Origin: an uncultured Kiritimatiellota bacterium
GTDB lineage: Bacteria; Verrucomicrobiota; Kiritimatiellia; RFP12; DVOR01
NCBI GenBank assembly: GCA_944389945.1
Contig: CALXOF010000001.1
Coordinates: 157,868-221,867 of the forward strand
DNA length: 64,000 nt
Direction: 5' to 3'
Of this stretch, positions 17,048-26,032 are shown piece by piece. A program made the position numbers and the translations under genes. Within the stretch, counting starts at the first letter, position 1. Every line of letters starts with the position of its first letter. Below the pieces are notes generated by a model, which saw nothing but the letters and a program-made list of their open reading frames with translations, searched no databases and had not been told where the DNA came from.

Positions 17048-18802
17048 TTAGGACGTGATGTCTTCTGGGGTGAGGTTGGCGAGGGCAAGGAGGGCGTGGA
17101 ACTTGCCTTTGCGGGCGAGGAGGTCGGCGGGGGTGCCGGATTCGACGATCCGGCCGTCTTCGAGGTAGCAGATTTGCGTGGCGTGGCGAATGGTGGTGAG
17201 GCGATGGGCGATGATGAGCGTGGTGCGGCCGGCGGAGAGTCGGGCGAGGGCTTCCTGGACGGCGGCTTCGGCGAAGGTGTCGAGGGCGGAGGTGGCTTCG
17301 TCGAGGATGAGGATGGGGGGATTTTTGAGGAAGACGCGGGCGATGGCGAGGCGTTGGGCCTGGCCGCCGGAGAGGCGGAGGCCGTGTTCGCCGACGGGGG
17401 TGTCGAGGCCTTCGGAGCGGGCGCGGATGGCGGGGGCGAGGTTGGCGGATTCGAGGGCGGCCCAGAGTTCGGCGTCAGTGGCGCCGGGTCGGCCGAGGAG
17501 GAGGTTGTCGCGGACGGTGCCATCGAAGAGGAAGGGGCGTTGGGCGACGATGCCGATGGCGGCGCGGAGGTCGCGTTTGGGGATGGTGGCGGTGTCGCGG
17601 CCGTCGAGGAGGATGCGGCCGGCGGTGGGGGCGTAGAAGCGGGGAATGAGGGCGGCGAGGGTGGATTTGCCGCCGCCGCTGGGGCCGACGAGGGCGCAGA
17701 CGCTACCGGCGGGAAGGGTGAGCGCGGGGATATCGAGGACGTCGCGGGCGGCGCCGGGGTAGCGGAAGCGGAGGTTCTCGAGGCGGATTTCGCCGCGGAC
17801 GGGGCCGAGGGGAGCGGCGTCGTCGGCGGGGTCGTCCTCGGGGGGCTGGGCGACGAATTCCTGGAAGCGGCGGAAGCCGACGAGGCCCTGTTGGAAGAGG
17901 TCGAGGAAGCCGACGATGCGGAGCATGGGGGCGGTGACGTAGCGGGAGTACATGAAGAAGGCGAAGACTTGGGCGAGGGTGGCGGAGTCGCGGGCGACGA
18001 GCCAGGCGCCGAGGGCGATGTAGAGGAGGGAGTAGCCTTCGAGGAGGAGCTGGGTGCCGGAGAAGAGGGGAGCGTAGAGGGCGGAGACCTTCTCGAAGGA
18101 GCGGCGGAAGCGGGCGTTGGCGTGGCGGAAGGCGCGGCGGGCGCGGGCCTCGCCGGTGAAGCTCTTGATTTCGCGGATGCCCTGGACGGCGTTCTCGACG
18201 TGGGCAGCGAAGGCGGCGGCCTCGTGGCGGTTCTCGCGCCAGACTTGGTGGATACGCTTTTGGAAGCAGCCGGCAAAGAAGAGGATAAAGGGGACGGGGA
18301 TGAGCGTGAAGGCCGCGAGCGTGGGGTTAATCCAGAACATGAAGGCGAAAGCGCCAATGAGCGTGAGAGAGATTTCGAGGAGGGCCTCGGGGAGGAGGTG
18401 GGCAGTGGAGCCAACCATGCGGAGATCGGAGGTGACGCGGCTGAGGACCTCGCCGGTCTTGGTGCGGTCGAAGAAGGCGAAGGGGAGGCGCTGGAGGTGG
18501 TCAAAGAAGTCGGCACGCAGGGCGGCTTCGATACGGAATCCCAGCCACTGTCCGCAAATGGTGCCGCACCATTCCAGCGCCGCCGCGCCCACGGCCAACA
18601 AGGCAAAGAGCAACGCACACCAACCCGTGGCGCGCAAATCCCCCGCCGGCAGACTGACCTGAAAGACGTGGAGGGCGACGGCCGGAATAAGCAGACGAGC
18701 CCCTGCCCGCGCGACCACCGTCGTCAAATCCAACGCCAGGAGCTTCCCCTGCGCGCGGTAGTAACCGCAAACCGTCCGCAACCATTGGAACACTGTCTTC
18801 AT
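17048..18802 (-). CDS. ABC exporter, fused membrane and ATPase domains (MsbA-like)
   Basis: A 584-residue half-transporter of the inner membrane that would act as a homodimer. The N-terminal ABC_membrane domain (about residues 15-300) has six predicted helices and the family's FFDRTKTGEVLSRVTSD. The ATPase domain has Walker A GPSGGGKST, Q-loop, signature LSGGQAQRLAIARVF, Walker B ILILDEATSALD and a switch His (IIAHRLTT). MsbA-like exporters flip lipids or export drugs and peptides; the substrate is not readable. The start at 18802 is chosen over a longer frame because a promoter lies between the two. Confidence 0.9.
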   Translation of the reverse strand: MKTVFQWLRTVCGYYRAQGKLLALDLTTVVARAGARLLIPAVALHVFQVSLPAGDLRATGWCALLFALLAVGAAALEWCGTICGQWLGFRIEAALRADFFDHLQRLPFAFFDRTKTGEVLSRVTSDLRMVGSTAHLLPEALLEISLTLIGAFAFMFWINPTLAAFTLIPVPFILFFAGCFQKRIHQVWRENRHEAAAFAAHVENAVQGIREIKSFTGEARARRAFRHANARFRRSFEKVSALYAPLFSGTQLLLEGYSLLYIALGAWLVARDSATLAQVFAFFMYSRYVTAPMLRIVGFLDLFQQGLVGFRRFQEFVAQPPEDDPADDAAPLGPVRGEIRLENLRFRYPGAARDVLDIPALTLPAGSVCALVGPSGGGKSTLAALIPRFYAPTAGRILLDGRDTATIPKRDLRAAIGIVAQRPFLFDGTVRDNLLLGRPGATDAELWAALESANLAPAIRARSEGLDTPVGEHGLRLSGGQAQRLAIARVFLKNPPILILDEATSALDTFAEAAVQEALARLSAGRTTLIIAHRLTTIRHATQICYLEDGRIVESGTPADLLARKGKFHALLALANLTPEDITS

Positions 18803-18832
18803 GCTTGGCCTTTCTTGCTCAATCGGCGTGCA

Positions 18833-18841
18833 ATCATAGCA
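18833..18841 (-). promoter_or_regulatory. Extended -10 promoter of the ABC exporter gene
   Basis: TGCTATGAT on the minus strand, about 30 nt before ATG 18802. Confidence 0.5.
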
Positions 18842-18935
18842 TATTCTTGCGCAATTTGTTTGCCTAGGCTTATATATTTTTCTTGTAAGCATTCTGTATT
18901 TAACTGCGAAATGCATTGATTTGGCGTGTAATACT

Positions 18936-18991
18936 ACTAATTAGTCGCATATAACTATTTTCTTGACAGTGCTTGAATGAGGGTGTATTAT
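18936..18991 (+). promoter_or_regulatory. Sigma-70 promoter and possible operator of the heme operon
   Basis: A consensus TTGACA (18963-18968), 17-bp spacer and TATTAT (18986-18991) place the transcript start near 18998, about 34 nt before the HutW-like gene. A perfect palindrome ACTAATTAGT (18936-18945) lies 17 bp upstream of the -35 and could be an operator. It is the only promoter found here with a consensus -35. Confidence 0.7.
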
Positions 18992-19031
18992 ATGGGTGTT
19001 TATTTGACATCGCTAAGGATTTGCCGAAGCC

Positions 19032-20396
19032 ATGAACGAGATTTTCCTACTGCCGGAGGACCGGTGCGAGCTTCTGAAGCGTCTTTCAGAGAAGCGCTCC
19101 GCCCCGCACGGCGATATGCTTTCCCTGCTGAGCCGGCCGACCCCACCCGAGAAACTTCAGCGCGCCTGGGGCGAGACGATGCCAACCGATGGGCAACCTT
19201 TGATTCTCTATGTGCATGTTCCCTTCTGCGTGAGCCGGTGCGCCTTCTGTGGGTTCTATTCCCACCGCACGGACGATGCCGCGCTGGAGGCCTACACGCA
19301 ACGGCTTCTTAAGGAGATCGAGCGCGAGGCCGCCCGCGGCGTCTTCACCAAGAAGCCGGTGGATGTGGTCTACTTCGGCGGCGGCACGCCGACGGCCTTG
19401 AGCGCCGACCAGCTCCGCCGCGTGATCGGGGCAATTTATCAGCACTTCAACGTCGCGCCGGACGTGGAGTTTACCATCGAAGGCCGTATCTTCGCGTTTG
19501 ATGATGGGCGGGTACGGGCGTGTCTGGAGTCCGGCGCGACGCGCTTTTCCTTCGGCATCCAGAGTTTCCAGACCGAGTTGCGCAGGAGCCTCGGGCGCCG
19601 CAACAACCGCGAGGAGCTCCTGACCCGTCTGGGCGAGATCAAGGGGATGTGCGGTGACCGCATCGCGTTGGTGGCCGACCTCATCTACGGTCTGCCGAGC
19701 CAGACGCAAGAGCAGTGGATGGAAGAGAACGTCAAGACCGTCCACGACTCCGCCCTCGACGGCGTGGACCTCTACTCGCTGAAGGTCTTCCCCGGGCTGC
19801 CCTTGGCCAAACGCATGGAGAAGGAAGGATGGTGCGAGGCCGAACGCGCCGCGCGTCACGCCGCCGCCTGCGACTGGCTCGCCTCGATGGGGTGGCGGCA
19901 GCTTTCCTGCACGCACTGGGGCCGCAACGACCTGGAACGCAACCGTTACAACCACTGGGCCAAGACCGGCGCCGACATCGTGCCCTTCGGGTGCGGCGCG
20001 GGCGGCTTCATCGGCGACCGCTCCTTTATGCAGACCGGCGATCTCGAGACCTGGGGCCGGATGGTCGACGCCGGCGAGAAGCCCATCGCCACGGCGATGG
20101 CCAAGCCCGCCGACCACCGTCTGCGCACCAAGCTGACCGACCAGCTCGAGCGCGGCCTCTTCATTCCCACGGATTTCCCGGACACCGACTTCTCCCCGTT
20201 GCTGGAGAACTGGGAGCGGGCCGGTGTCTGGGCCTCTCTTCCCGCCGGCGGCTATCGCCTGACTCGTCTGGGAGAGTATTACGAGACCAAGCTGGCCTCC
20301 CTGCTCTCGGGCTTTATCTTCGCCGGGCGCGCCGGGGCCTTCGACGCGATGAAGGCCGTCGCCGGCGCCCTGAAACGCGACGTGGAGGAGAAGTAA
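19032..20396 (+). CDS. HutW/ChuW-type radical SAM enzyme (anaerobic heme degradation)
   Basis: A 454-residue radical SAM protein related to HemN/HemW but carrying the ChuW/HutW version of the motifs. The iron-sulfur motif is CVSRCAFC (about residues 67-74), with YFGGGTPT next. EGRIFAFDDGRV replaces the HemN substrate strand, then RFSFGIQSF and a GCGAGGFIGDRSFM segment as in ChuW. The family opens the heme ring without oxygen, releasing iron. It leads an operon with an ECF transporter and a flavodoxin; in Fusobacterium the enzyme HmuW works with a flavodoxin, HmuF. HemW-like chaperone activity is the main alternative. Confidence 0.82.
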   Translation: MNEIFLLPEDRCELLKRLSEKRSAPHGDMLSLLSRPTPPEKLQRAWGETMPTDGQPLILYVHVPFCVSRCAFCGFYSHRTDDAALEAYTQRLLKEIEREAARGVFTKKPVDVVYFGGGTPTALSADQLRRVIGAIYQHFNVAPDVEFTIEGRIFAFDDGRVRACLESGATRFSFGIQSFQTELRRSLGRRNNREELLTRLGEIKGMCGDRIALVADLIYGLPSQTQEQWMEENVKTVHDSALDGVDLYSLKVFPGLPLAKRMEKEGWCEAERAARHAAACDWLASMGWRQLSCTHWGRNDLERNRYNHWAKTGADIVPFGCGAGGFIGDRSFMQTGDLETWGRMVDAGEKPIATAMAKPADHRLRTKLTDQLERGLFIPTDFPDTDFSPLLENWERAGVWASLPAGGYRLTRLGEYYETKLASLLSGFIFAGRAGAFDAMKAVAGALKRDVEEK

Positions 20397-20954
20397 GTGG
20401 CCGAGGTGCGCAAAGGCTTCTACTGGGACACCGAGAGCCTGATTGTCGTGGGGCTCTTCACGGCGCTGGGCAAGGCCGCCTCGCTGCTCGTGGCCCTGCT
20501 GGGCGGCGGGATGAATCCCGTGACGCTGCTGCTGAAGAACGGCATCGCGACGGCGCTGCTGGTGGTGATGGTGGCGCGCGTGCGCAAGTTCGGCGCGCTG
20601 ATGCTCTACACCCTTGTGGCGCAGGTCGTCTCATTCCTGATGACCGGCGGCATCATGGTGGGCACGCTGCCGCTTTATCTGTTGGGGGCGCTGGTGGCCG
20701 ATGCGCTAATCGCGCTCTGCGGCGGCTACCGCAAACTCTGGGCCGTGCTCTTGGGCGTGGCGATTTACGACGCCTTTGGCCGCCTCATCGGCCTGGCGAT
20801 GTCGTTCCTGATGGCGCGCGAAAACATCGGCATGGTCGGCGTGGGCGCGGTCATTGTGGCCTTCGGTTATCTGGGGTGCCTCCTGGTGGGGCTGCCCTGC
20901 GGCGCCAAATTCGTGAAGGAGCTTCGCCATGCGGGCATTATCCGTGAGCTCTGA
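20397..20954 (+). CDS. ECF transporter S component, MptS/Trep_Strep-like
   Basis: A 185-residue integral membrane protein with about five to six helices, starting at GTG immediately after the HutW-like stop codon (GGAGGAG upstream). Size and helix pattern fit ECF substrate-binding (S) subunits, in particular the Trep_Strep/MptS group (my recollection, not searched). It would bind the substrate in the membrane and dock on the T and A subunits encoded next. Given its position directly after a heme-degradation enzyme, heme is the likeliest substrate, but that is inference; S components cannot be assigned from sequence alone. Confidence 0.75.
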   Translation: MAEVRKGFYWDTESLIVVGLFTALGKAASLLVALLGGGMNPVTLLLKNGIATALLVVMVARVRKFGALMLYTLVAQVVSFLMTGGIMVGTLPLYLLGALVADALIALCGGYRKLWAVLLGVAIYDAFGRLIGLAMSFLMARENIGMVGVGAVIVAFGYLGCLLVGLPCGAKFVKELRHAGIIREL

Positions 20955-21759
20955 GGCGCTGGACATCCGCACGCGTCTGCTTCTCTCGCTGGTCGTCTCC
21001 GGCGTGAGCATCTACCTGAGCGGCACGGGGCCCCTGCTGGCGCTCGGCGCGGCGACGTTGCTCTACGTGCTTGCCTCGGGGCGTTACAAGGTCATCCTTG
21101 TCGCCTATCTCGCTGTCTGCGCCATGATGGCCCTTACGGTCGGCGTCATCCTCCTCTCCTTCAAGATCGGCGAATGGTTCGCGGCCGGCACCTCGTGGGA
21201 ACAGGGCGTGGCGATGCTCAAGCCGGCCCTCCTGGGCAACTTCCACACGCCCTTCCTGCGCATGATTCCCGCGCTCAACGTGTTGCTCGCCATCGGCCTC
21301 GACTTCTCGGTGCAGCGTTTCGTGGGCGCGATGAAGAGCCTGCATCTGCCGCGCGTGGTCCTGGTGCCGCTGATGGTCTTTTGCCGCTTCGTGCCGGAGT
21401 TCATTGACGTGATTCGTCAGTTGCGCGACGCCGTGCGTATGCGCGGGTTTTCCATGAGCCTAGGCGCGGCGCTCCTCCACCCCATCCAGGCCATCCGCCT
21501 GACGTTCGTGCCGCTGACGGTGCGCACACTCCGCATGGCCGACCATCTCTCCGTGGCCGCCGAGATGAAGCGCGTGGGCTACGCCAAACGGCCCACCCAG
21601 CTCCTTGCCTTGCGCTTCCGCCGGGTCGACTTCGCGGTCCTTGCCGTGGCGGCGTGCCTCCTGGCCGCCATTTGCGCGTGGCAGGCCGCCATCCCCGCCA
21701 CGCCCTACGGCCCCAGCTCCATGAAGTCCGACCAGCAACAGGAGGCCGCCCATGAGTGA
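20929..21759 (+). CDS. ECF transporter T component (CbiQ/EcfT family)
   Basis: A 276-residue membrane protein that couples the S component to the ATPases. Four to five helices lie in the N-terminal half and one near the C-terminus. The cytoplasmic coupling helices carry the family's A-x-R-G motifs in variant form (DAVRMRGFS and AAEMKRVGYAKR). It overlaps the S gene by 26 bp and the ATPase gene by 8 bp, so translation is coupled. AAGGAG precedes the ATG. CbiQ proteins also serve cobalt or nickel uptake, but no cobalamin genes are nearby. Confidence 0.88.
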   Translation: MRALSVSSEALDIRTRLLLSLVVSGVSIYLSGTGPLLALGAATLLYVLASGRYKVILVAYLAVCAMMALTVGVILLSFKIGEWFAAGTSWEQGVAMLKPALLGNFHTPFLRMIPALNVLLAIGLDFSVQRFVGAMKSLHLPRVVLVPLMVFCRFVPEFIDVIRQLRDAVRMRGFSMSLGAALLHPIQAIRLTFVPLTVRTLRMADHLSVAAEMKRVGYAKRPTQLLALRFRRVDFAVLAVAACLLAAICAWQAAIPATPYGPSSMKSDQQQEAAHE

Positions 21760-23221
21760 GTGGATGATCGACGCCCGCGACGTGGCCTACCGCTATCCCT
21801 TCACCGAGGCGCCCGCGCTCGAAGGCATCTCATTCCGCCTGCGCAAGGGCGAGGCGATGCTCGTCACCGGCGCCAGCGGCTGCGGCAAGTCCACCCTGCT
21901 GCGCCTGCTCAATGGCCTCATCCCCAACCACTATAAAGGCACCCTCACCGGAGCGCTCCGCGTTGCCGGCGAGACCTGCCCCGTGCCGATGGAGACCCTC
22001 GCCAAACGCGTCGGCACCGTCCTTCAGAATCCCGACGAGCAGTTCTTCGCCACCTCTGTCGAGGAGGAGGTGGCCCTCACCCTCGAATGGCAGTGCCGCC
22101 CCCGCGACGAGATTCGCCGCCGCGTGGATGATGCCCTGCGCGTGCTCGACCTCACCGACTTCGCCCGCCGCTCCGTCTTCACCCTCTCCTCCGGCGAGAA
22201 GCAGAAGGCCACCCTTGCCGCCGTTCTCGCCGCCGAGGCCGACCTCGTGGTGATGGACGAGCCGACGGCCAACCTCTCCCCCGAGGCCACCGACGAACTC
22301 GCCCGCCTCATCCTCCGTCTCAAGGCCCACGGCGTCACGCTCGTCATCGTCGATCACCGCCTCTACTGGCTTCACGGCGTGCTCGACCGCCTCCTTGTCC
22401 TCGAGCGCGGCCGCGCCGTCTTCAACGCCGAGAAGATGCCCGGCGGCGAAGACCTGCTCGACCTCCTCGCCGCCCAGCCGCGCGTCGCCGAATGGGGCCT
22501 CCGCCGCGTGGACGTCTCCCGCCCCGAGCTCCCCGCCTGCGACACCTTCGGCGCCCCCGCCGTCGAGATTCGCGGCCTCACCTTCCGCCACTCCAAGAAG
22601 TCCCGCCTCATCTTCGACGGCTTCTCCGCCAACGTCCCGCGCGGTGCCGTCACCGCCATCGTCGGCGCCAACGGCGCGGGCAAGACCACCCTCGCCCGAC
22701 TCCTCTGCGGACTCGCCAAACCCCAGGCCGGCGAGATCCTCCACGAAGGCCGCGCACTCCGCCGCCGCGACATCCGCGAACGCGCCGCCTTCGTCATGCA
22801 GCAGATGGACATCCAGCTCTTCATGCGCACCGTCCGCGAGGAACTCCTCTTCTCCGCGCCGCGCGCCGTCCCCCGCGCCGTCCGCGAGGCCGAGGCCGAC
22901 CGCCTGCTGGCCCTCTTTGGCCTGGCGCACCTGGCCGAACGCCACCCGCAGTCCCTCTCCGGCGGCGAGAAGCAGCGCCTCGTCATCGCCTGCGCCCTCA
23001 TGAAGCGCCCCTCCCTCCTTATCCTCGACGAGCCCACCAGCGGACTCGACGGCCGCAACATGCGCGTCATCGCCGCCCAGCTCGCTCAGTTTGCCCTCGA
23101 TGGCGGCGCCGCCCTCCTCATCACCCACGACCTCGAGCTCCTCGAACTCGTCGCCCAATGCCAACTTCGTATTGAAGGGAAACTGCAATCGGGAGGCGAG
23201 TCTCCGCCTGTCGCCCCGTAG
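21752..23221 (+). CDS. ECF transporter ATPase with two fused ABC domains (EcfA-A')
   Basis: 489 residues containing two complete ABC ATPase domains. The first has GASGCGKST, Q-loop LQNPDEQFF, signature LSSGEKQKATLA and VMDEPTANLSPE. The second has GANGAGKTT, MQQMDIQLF, LSGGEKQRLVIA and LILDEPTSGLD. This equals EcfA plus EcfA' on one chain, and powers uptake through the adjacent T and S subunits at the inner face of the membrane. The stop codon and last residues are provided by dispersed repeat R1, so the C-terminus was probably re-made by repeat insertion. Confidence 0.92.
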   Translation: MSEWMIDARDVAYRYPFTEAPALEGISFRLRKGEAMLVTGASGCGKSTLLRLLNGLIPNHYKGTLTGALRVAGETCPVPMETLAKRVGTVLQNPDEQFFATSVEEEVALTLEWQCRPRDEIRRRVDDALRVLDLTDFARRSVFTLSSGEKQKATLAAVLAAEADLVVMDEPTANLSPEATDELARLILRLKAHGVTLVIVDHRLYWLHGVLDRLLVLERGRAVFNAEKMPGGEDLLDLLAAQPRVAEWGLRRVDVSRPELPACDTFGAPAVEIRGLTFRHSKKSRLIFDGFSANVPRGAVTAIVGANGAGKTTLARLLCGLAKPQAGEILHEGRALRRRDIRERAAFVMQQMDIQLFMRTVREELLFSAPRAVPRAVREAEADRLLALFGLAHLAERHPQSLSGGEKQRLVIACALMKRPSLLILDEPTSGLDGRNMRVIAAQLAQFALDGGAALLITHDLELLELVAQCQLRIEGKLQSGGESPPVAP

Positions 23222-23258
23222 GGGCGTTCCGTTCTCCGTTCTCCGTTTTCCGTTCTCC
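23211..23258 (+). repeat. R1 dispersed repeat, at the ABC gene stop codon
   Basis: GCCCCGTAGGGGC palindrome, then CCGTTCT/CCGTTTT heptads. The TAG stop of the ECF ATPase gene lies within the palindrome. Confidence 0.75.
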
Positions 23259-23301
23259 CTACATCCTCATCCTCCATCACACCTCATCAAGGAGATTCCA
23301 A

Positions 23302-23811
23302 ATGAAGACCCTCGTCGTTTACTCCACCAAGACCGGCAACACCAAGAAGGTCGCCGAAGCCATCGCCCAGGCCCTCCCCGGCGCCGAGCTTCACGATGTC
23401 AAGACCGCCCCCGCCCCCGACGCCTACGACTTCATCGCCATGGGCTTCTGGGTCGACAAGGGCGGCCCCAACAAGGAAGCCGCCGACTACATGAAGACCA
23501 TCCGCGGCAAGAAGGTCTTCACCTTCTTCACCCTTGGCGCCAACCCCGACTCCATGCACGCCCGCACCTGCGCCGAGGCCGCCCCCAAGGCCTATGGCGA
23601 GGGTTGCGAGCAGGTCGCCGCCTTCTGGTGCCAGGGCGCCATCGATCCCGTCCTTATCGAGTGGATGCGCAAGATGCCCGCCGGCAATCCCCACGCGCCC
23701 ACCCCCGAGGCCGAGGCCCGTTGGGCCGAAGCCGCCAAGCACCCCGACGAAACCGATCTCCAGCACGCCGCCCAGGCCGCCGCCGAGGCCCTCGCCAAGG
23801 CCCAGGCCTGA
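23302..23811 (+). CDS. Flavodoxin-family protein (HmuF-like candidate)
   Basis: A 169-residue protein with the FMN phosphate loop of flavodoxins at the very start (VVYSTKTGNTKKVA, residues 5-18), an aromatic-rich second loop (GFWVDKGGPN) and a third (TLGANPDSMHA). It would carry electrons in the cytosol. In heme-degrading anaerobes a flavodoxin supplies electrons to the radical SAM enzyme, and this gene closes the operon headed by the HutW-like gene. It is separated from the ATPase gene by 80 bp, most of it repeat R1. The last ~25 residues are an Ala/Glu/Lys tail. Other redox partners are possible. Confidence 0.85.
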   Translation: MKTLVVYSTKTGNTKKVAEAIAQALPGAELHDVKTAPAPDAYDFIAMGFWVDKGGPNKEAADYMKTIRGKKVFTFFTLGANPDSMHARTCAEAAPKAYGEGCEQVAAFWCQGAIDPVLIEWMRKMPAGNPHAPTPEAEARWAEAAKHPDETDLQHAAQAAAEALAKAQA

Positions 23812-23882
23812 ACGGAACACCGTGCGGGTCTCCAGCGCCTGCGAAACCCGAACACAAACACACCAGAAAAGGATCCCACCCT

Positions 23883-25067
23883 ATGAGACACACCCACCTC
23901 AGCCGCACCAAGCGCCACGCGGGCTTCACACTCGTTGAGCTCTTGGTCGTCGTCGCCATCATCGCCGTCATCGGCGCCGGCGTCGCCGTCACCTACCGCT
24001 ACCTCGATGAACAGGCCAAGACCTCTATGGAGATCTCCGACTGCTCCATCATCAAGAAGGCCATCTCTCAGTGGAGCGCCATCAACGACAACAACATTCC
24101 CAATGGCCTCGACTCGCTCGTCACGGACAACAATGACCTCTATTCGACCATGCCGGTCGTCTCGGGGATGGGTGGCGTGACAGAATCCGCAGACATCTCG
24201 ATGGGTGTGGAAGGTCCGCTTGGCTACACCGTTTCCGTCAAAGAGGCGCCGCAGGTTGTACTCGACAATTTGGCATCAGCCGGTCTCACCACACTCTATC
24301 TTCACTTGACCGGCGCAGCCAACACCAACGGCAACGCCAACGATTCCACCTGGACAGCCGGTAGCATCTCGGTGAGGCCCGGCATGTCCATGTCCAGCGG
24401 TGCGGTCGACACTTCCAAGACCCTCAGCACGCTCAACAGTTCCACGCACGAAGCGGACGTTGAGGCTGCACAGGATATGGTTGACGATACCGGCCCTGCT
24501 GCTGGCTGGAGCGACCCAACCGTCCAGAGCGATGGCTATACCGCCCCTGACGGCAAGACGTATATGACCGAAAGCGAGTTTGTCGCGGCTCAGACCGAGG
24601 CGCAGAAGATTGTCGATGCGCAAACCTTGGACCGCCTTGCCTTCCTTTGGGGCACGAGCGGTGCCACCATGGGGGGTCAGCCTATGCCCATGAACATGGC
24701 GAACGAAATCATCACCAATTGCGGCTATGCGCCCGATGAAATCGCAGACCCCACTCAACCTGTCGAGACCGAAATCGCGAACGGCAAGAAGTGCTACCTC
24801 GTCGTCTTCGGACTGGGCCGTTTTGCCTCCATCTACAACGCCAAGTCCATCCGCATCGATGCGCCTGCCTACGGCAAGCGCAACGATCAAAGCAAGTCGG
24901 TTTATAACCGTTACTTGGTCGTTGTCAGCGTTCCGCTCGAGACTTACAGTGACATGACCGGTGCCACGCAGAAGGCGCAAGTGGTCGATGTCCTCACACC
25001 TCAGGGCTATTCTGTCGCCTCCCTCCGCGACAAGTATATCACCGATGGTGAGCGCGTCAAGGACTGA
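23883..25067 (+). CDS. Type IV prepilin/pseudopilin-like protein
   Basis: 394 residues with a textbook class III signal: short basic leader (RTKRHAG), then FTLVELLVVVAIIAVIGAG with Glu at +5, to be cut by a prepilin peptidase after Gly. The remainder is a large periplasmic domain, Ser/Thr/Asp-rich, longer than the usual GspG core. AAGGA precedes the ATG. It is first of a closely spaced ten-gene operon for a pseudopilus machine. Its abundance or role as major versus minor pilin cannot be read. It sits 71 bp after the flavodoxin gene, so read-through from the heme operon is possible. Confidence 0.88.
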   Translation: MRHTHLSRTKRHAGFTLVELLVVVAIIAVIGAGVAVTYRYLDEQAKTSMEISDCSIIKKAISQWSAINDNNIPNGLDSLVTDNNDLYSTMPVVSGMGGVTESADISMGVEGPLGYTVSVKEAPQVVLDNLASAGLTTLYLHLTGAANTNGNANDSTWTAGSISVRPGMSMSSGAVDTSKTLSTLNSSTHEADVEAAQDMVDDTGPAAGWSDPTVQSDGYTAPDGKTYMTESEFVAAQTEAQKIVDAQTLDRLAFLWGTSGATMGGQPMPMNMANEIITNCGYAPDEIADPTQPVETEIANGKKCYLVVFGLGRFASIYNAKSIRIDAPAYGKRNDQSKSVYNRYLVVVSVPLETYSDMTGATQKAQVVDVLTPQGYSVASLRDKYITDGERVKD

Positions 25068-25192
25068 CCTTCTCGCCGGGGTCCCCTGCGGGGGGCTCCA
25101 GCGACCCTTATAGGGTCTGACATGAAGGGGTGGACAGGGGCGAAAGGACCTTCCGCCGCCCTCCACCCGAACCTCCAAAGAAAGAAAACCCG

Positions 25193-26032
25193 ATGACCAC
25201 ACCCACGCCCAGACGCCGCGGCTTCACCTTGGTGGAACTGTTGGTTGTGATTGCCATCCTCGCGGTGGTGGGCGCGGGTGTGGCCGTCACTTATGGCCGC
25301 AACGTCGTTGTCCAGGCCCGCCGCCAGACCACCCTCCACGAGATGGGGCAGCTCCGCGACGCCTTTGCCCGCTTCCATGCCGACAACGCGCCGCGTCTCC
25401 TCGCCGGCCTCCACGCCCCCGCCCCCAACGACAACGAAATCTTCCCCTCCGCCGCCTTTCGCGCCACCTTCCGCGAGCCGCCCGCCGAGGGCGACCGCAC
25501 CTATGGCATGATTGAGTTTTTCGAGCGCTACGGCCTCTGGCCGCTCCTGCAGCCCTCCGTCTCCGAGGACGGCGAACGCTTGGAAGACGTTGACTTCATC
25601 GTCTTCGACGACCCCTCGCCTCTCACCGGCGAAGGTTGGAAGGGCCCCTATGCCGACGCCCCCAGTCGCGTTGCGTGCATCGAAGAGAACTATGGCACCC
25701 TCGTCCGCGCCGGAGAGGGTGAGAATGACCCCCTCTTCCCCCAGATCGGCACGCGCTGGGACGGCTTCTACCGCGTGCTCTACCTGGAGCATTGCGAGAA
25801 CGAGGCTGACCTCACCCAGCCCATCTACCGCCGGCTCTTCCTTGTCTGCGCAGAAGACCCCGAGGCCTGGGACGAATTCACCGACGAGCTCGGCGCCCTC
25901 ACCGGCAACCGCCGCCTCGGCACCGACAGCGGTCCGCTCGACCTCGCCACCGGGGCCCTCCGCCAGCGTGATGAATCCCGCGGCCTCACCTTCATCGAAC
26001 TCCTCAACCTCGACATCTGGAGAAATCCGTGA
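25193..26032 (+). CDS. Type IV prepilin/pseudopilin-like protein
   Basis: 279 residues. Class III signal RRRG-FTLVELLVVIAILAVVGAG (cut after Gly 10, Glu at +5) and a soluble C-terminal domain. The start at 25193 is taken because the signal begins just after it; the longer upstream frame is not needed. It overlaps the next pseudopilin by 4 bp (GTGA), so translation is coupled. The N-terminal helix is very close to that of the preceding gene, suggesting duplication, while the C-terminal domains differ strongly. Likely a minor pseudopilin (GspH/I/J-like by position). Confidence 0.85.
   Translation: MTTPTPRRRGFTLVELLVVIAILAVVGAGVAVTYGRNVVVQARRQTTLHEMGQLRDAFARFHADNAPRLLAGLHAPAPNDNEIFPSAAFRATFREPPAEGDRTYGMIEFFERYGLWPLLQPSVSEDGERLEDVDFIVFDDPSPLTGEGWKGPYADAPSRVACIEENYGTLVRAGEGENDPLFPQIGTRWDGFYRVLYLEHCENEADLTQPIYRRLFLVCAEDPEAWDEFTDELGALTGNRRLGTDSGPLDLATGALRQRDESRGLTFIELLNLDIWRNP

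Noticed and set aside
23091..23882. Long N-terminal extension of the first prepilin frame
   Set aside because: It runs through the flavodoxin gene in another frame; the class III signal and ribosome site fix the start at 23883.
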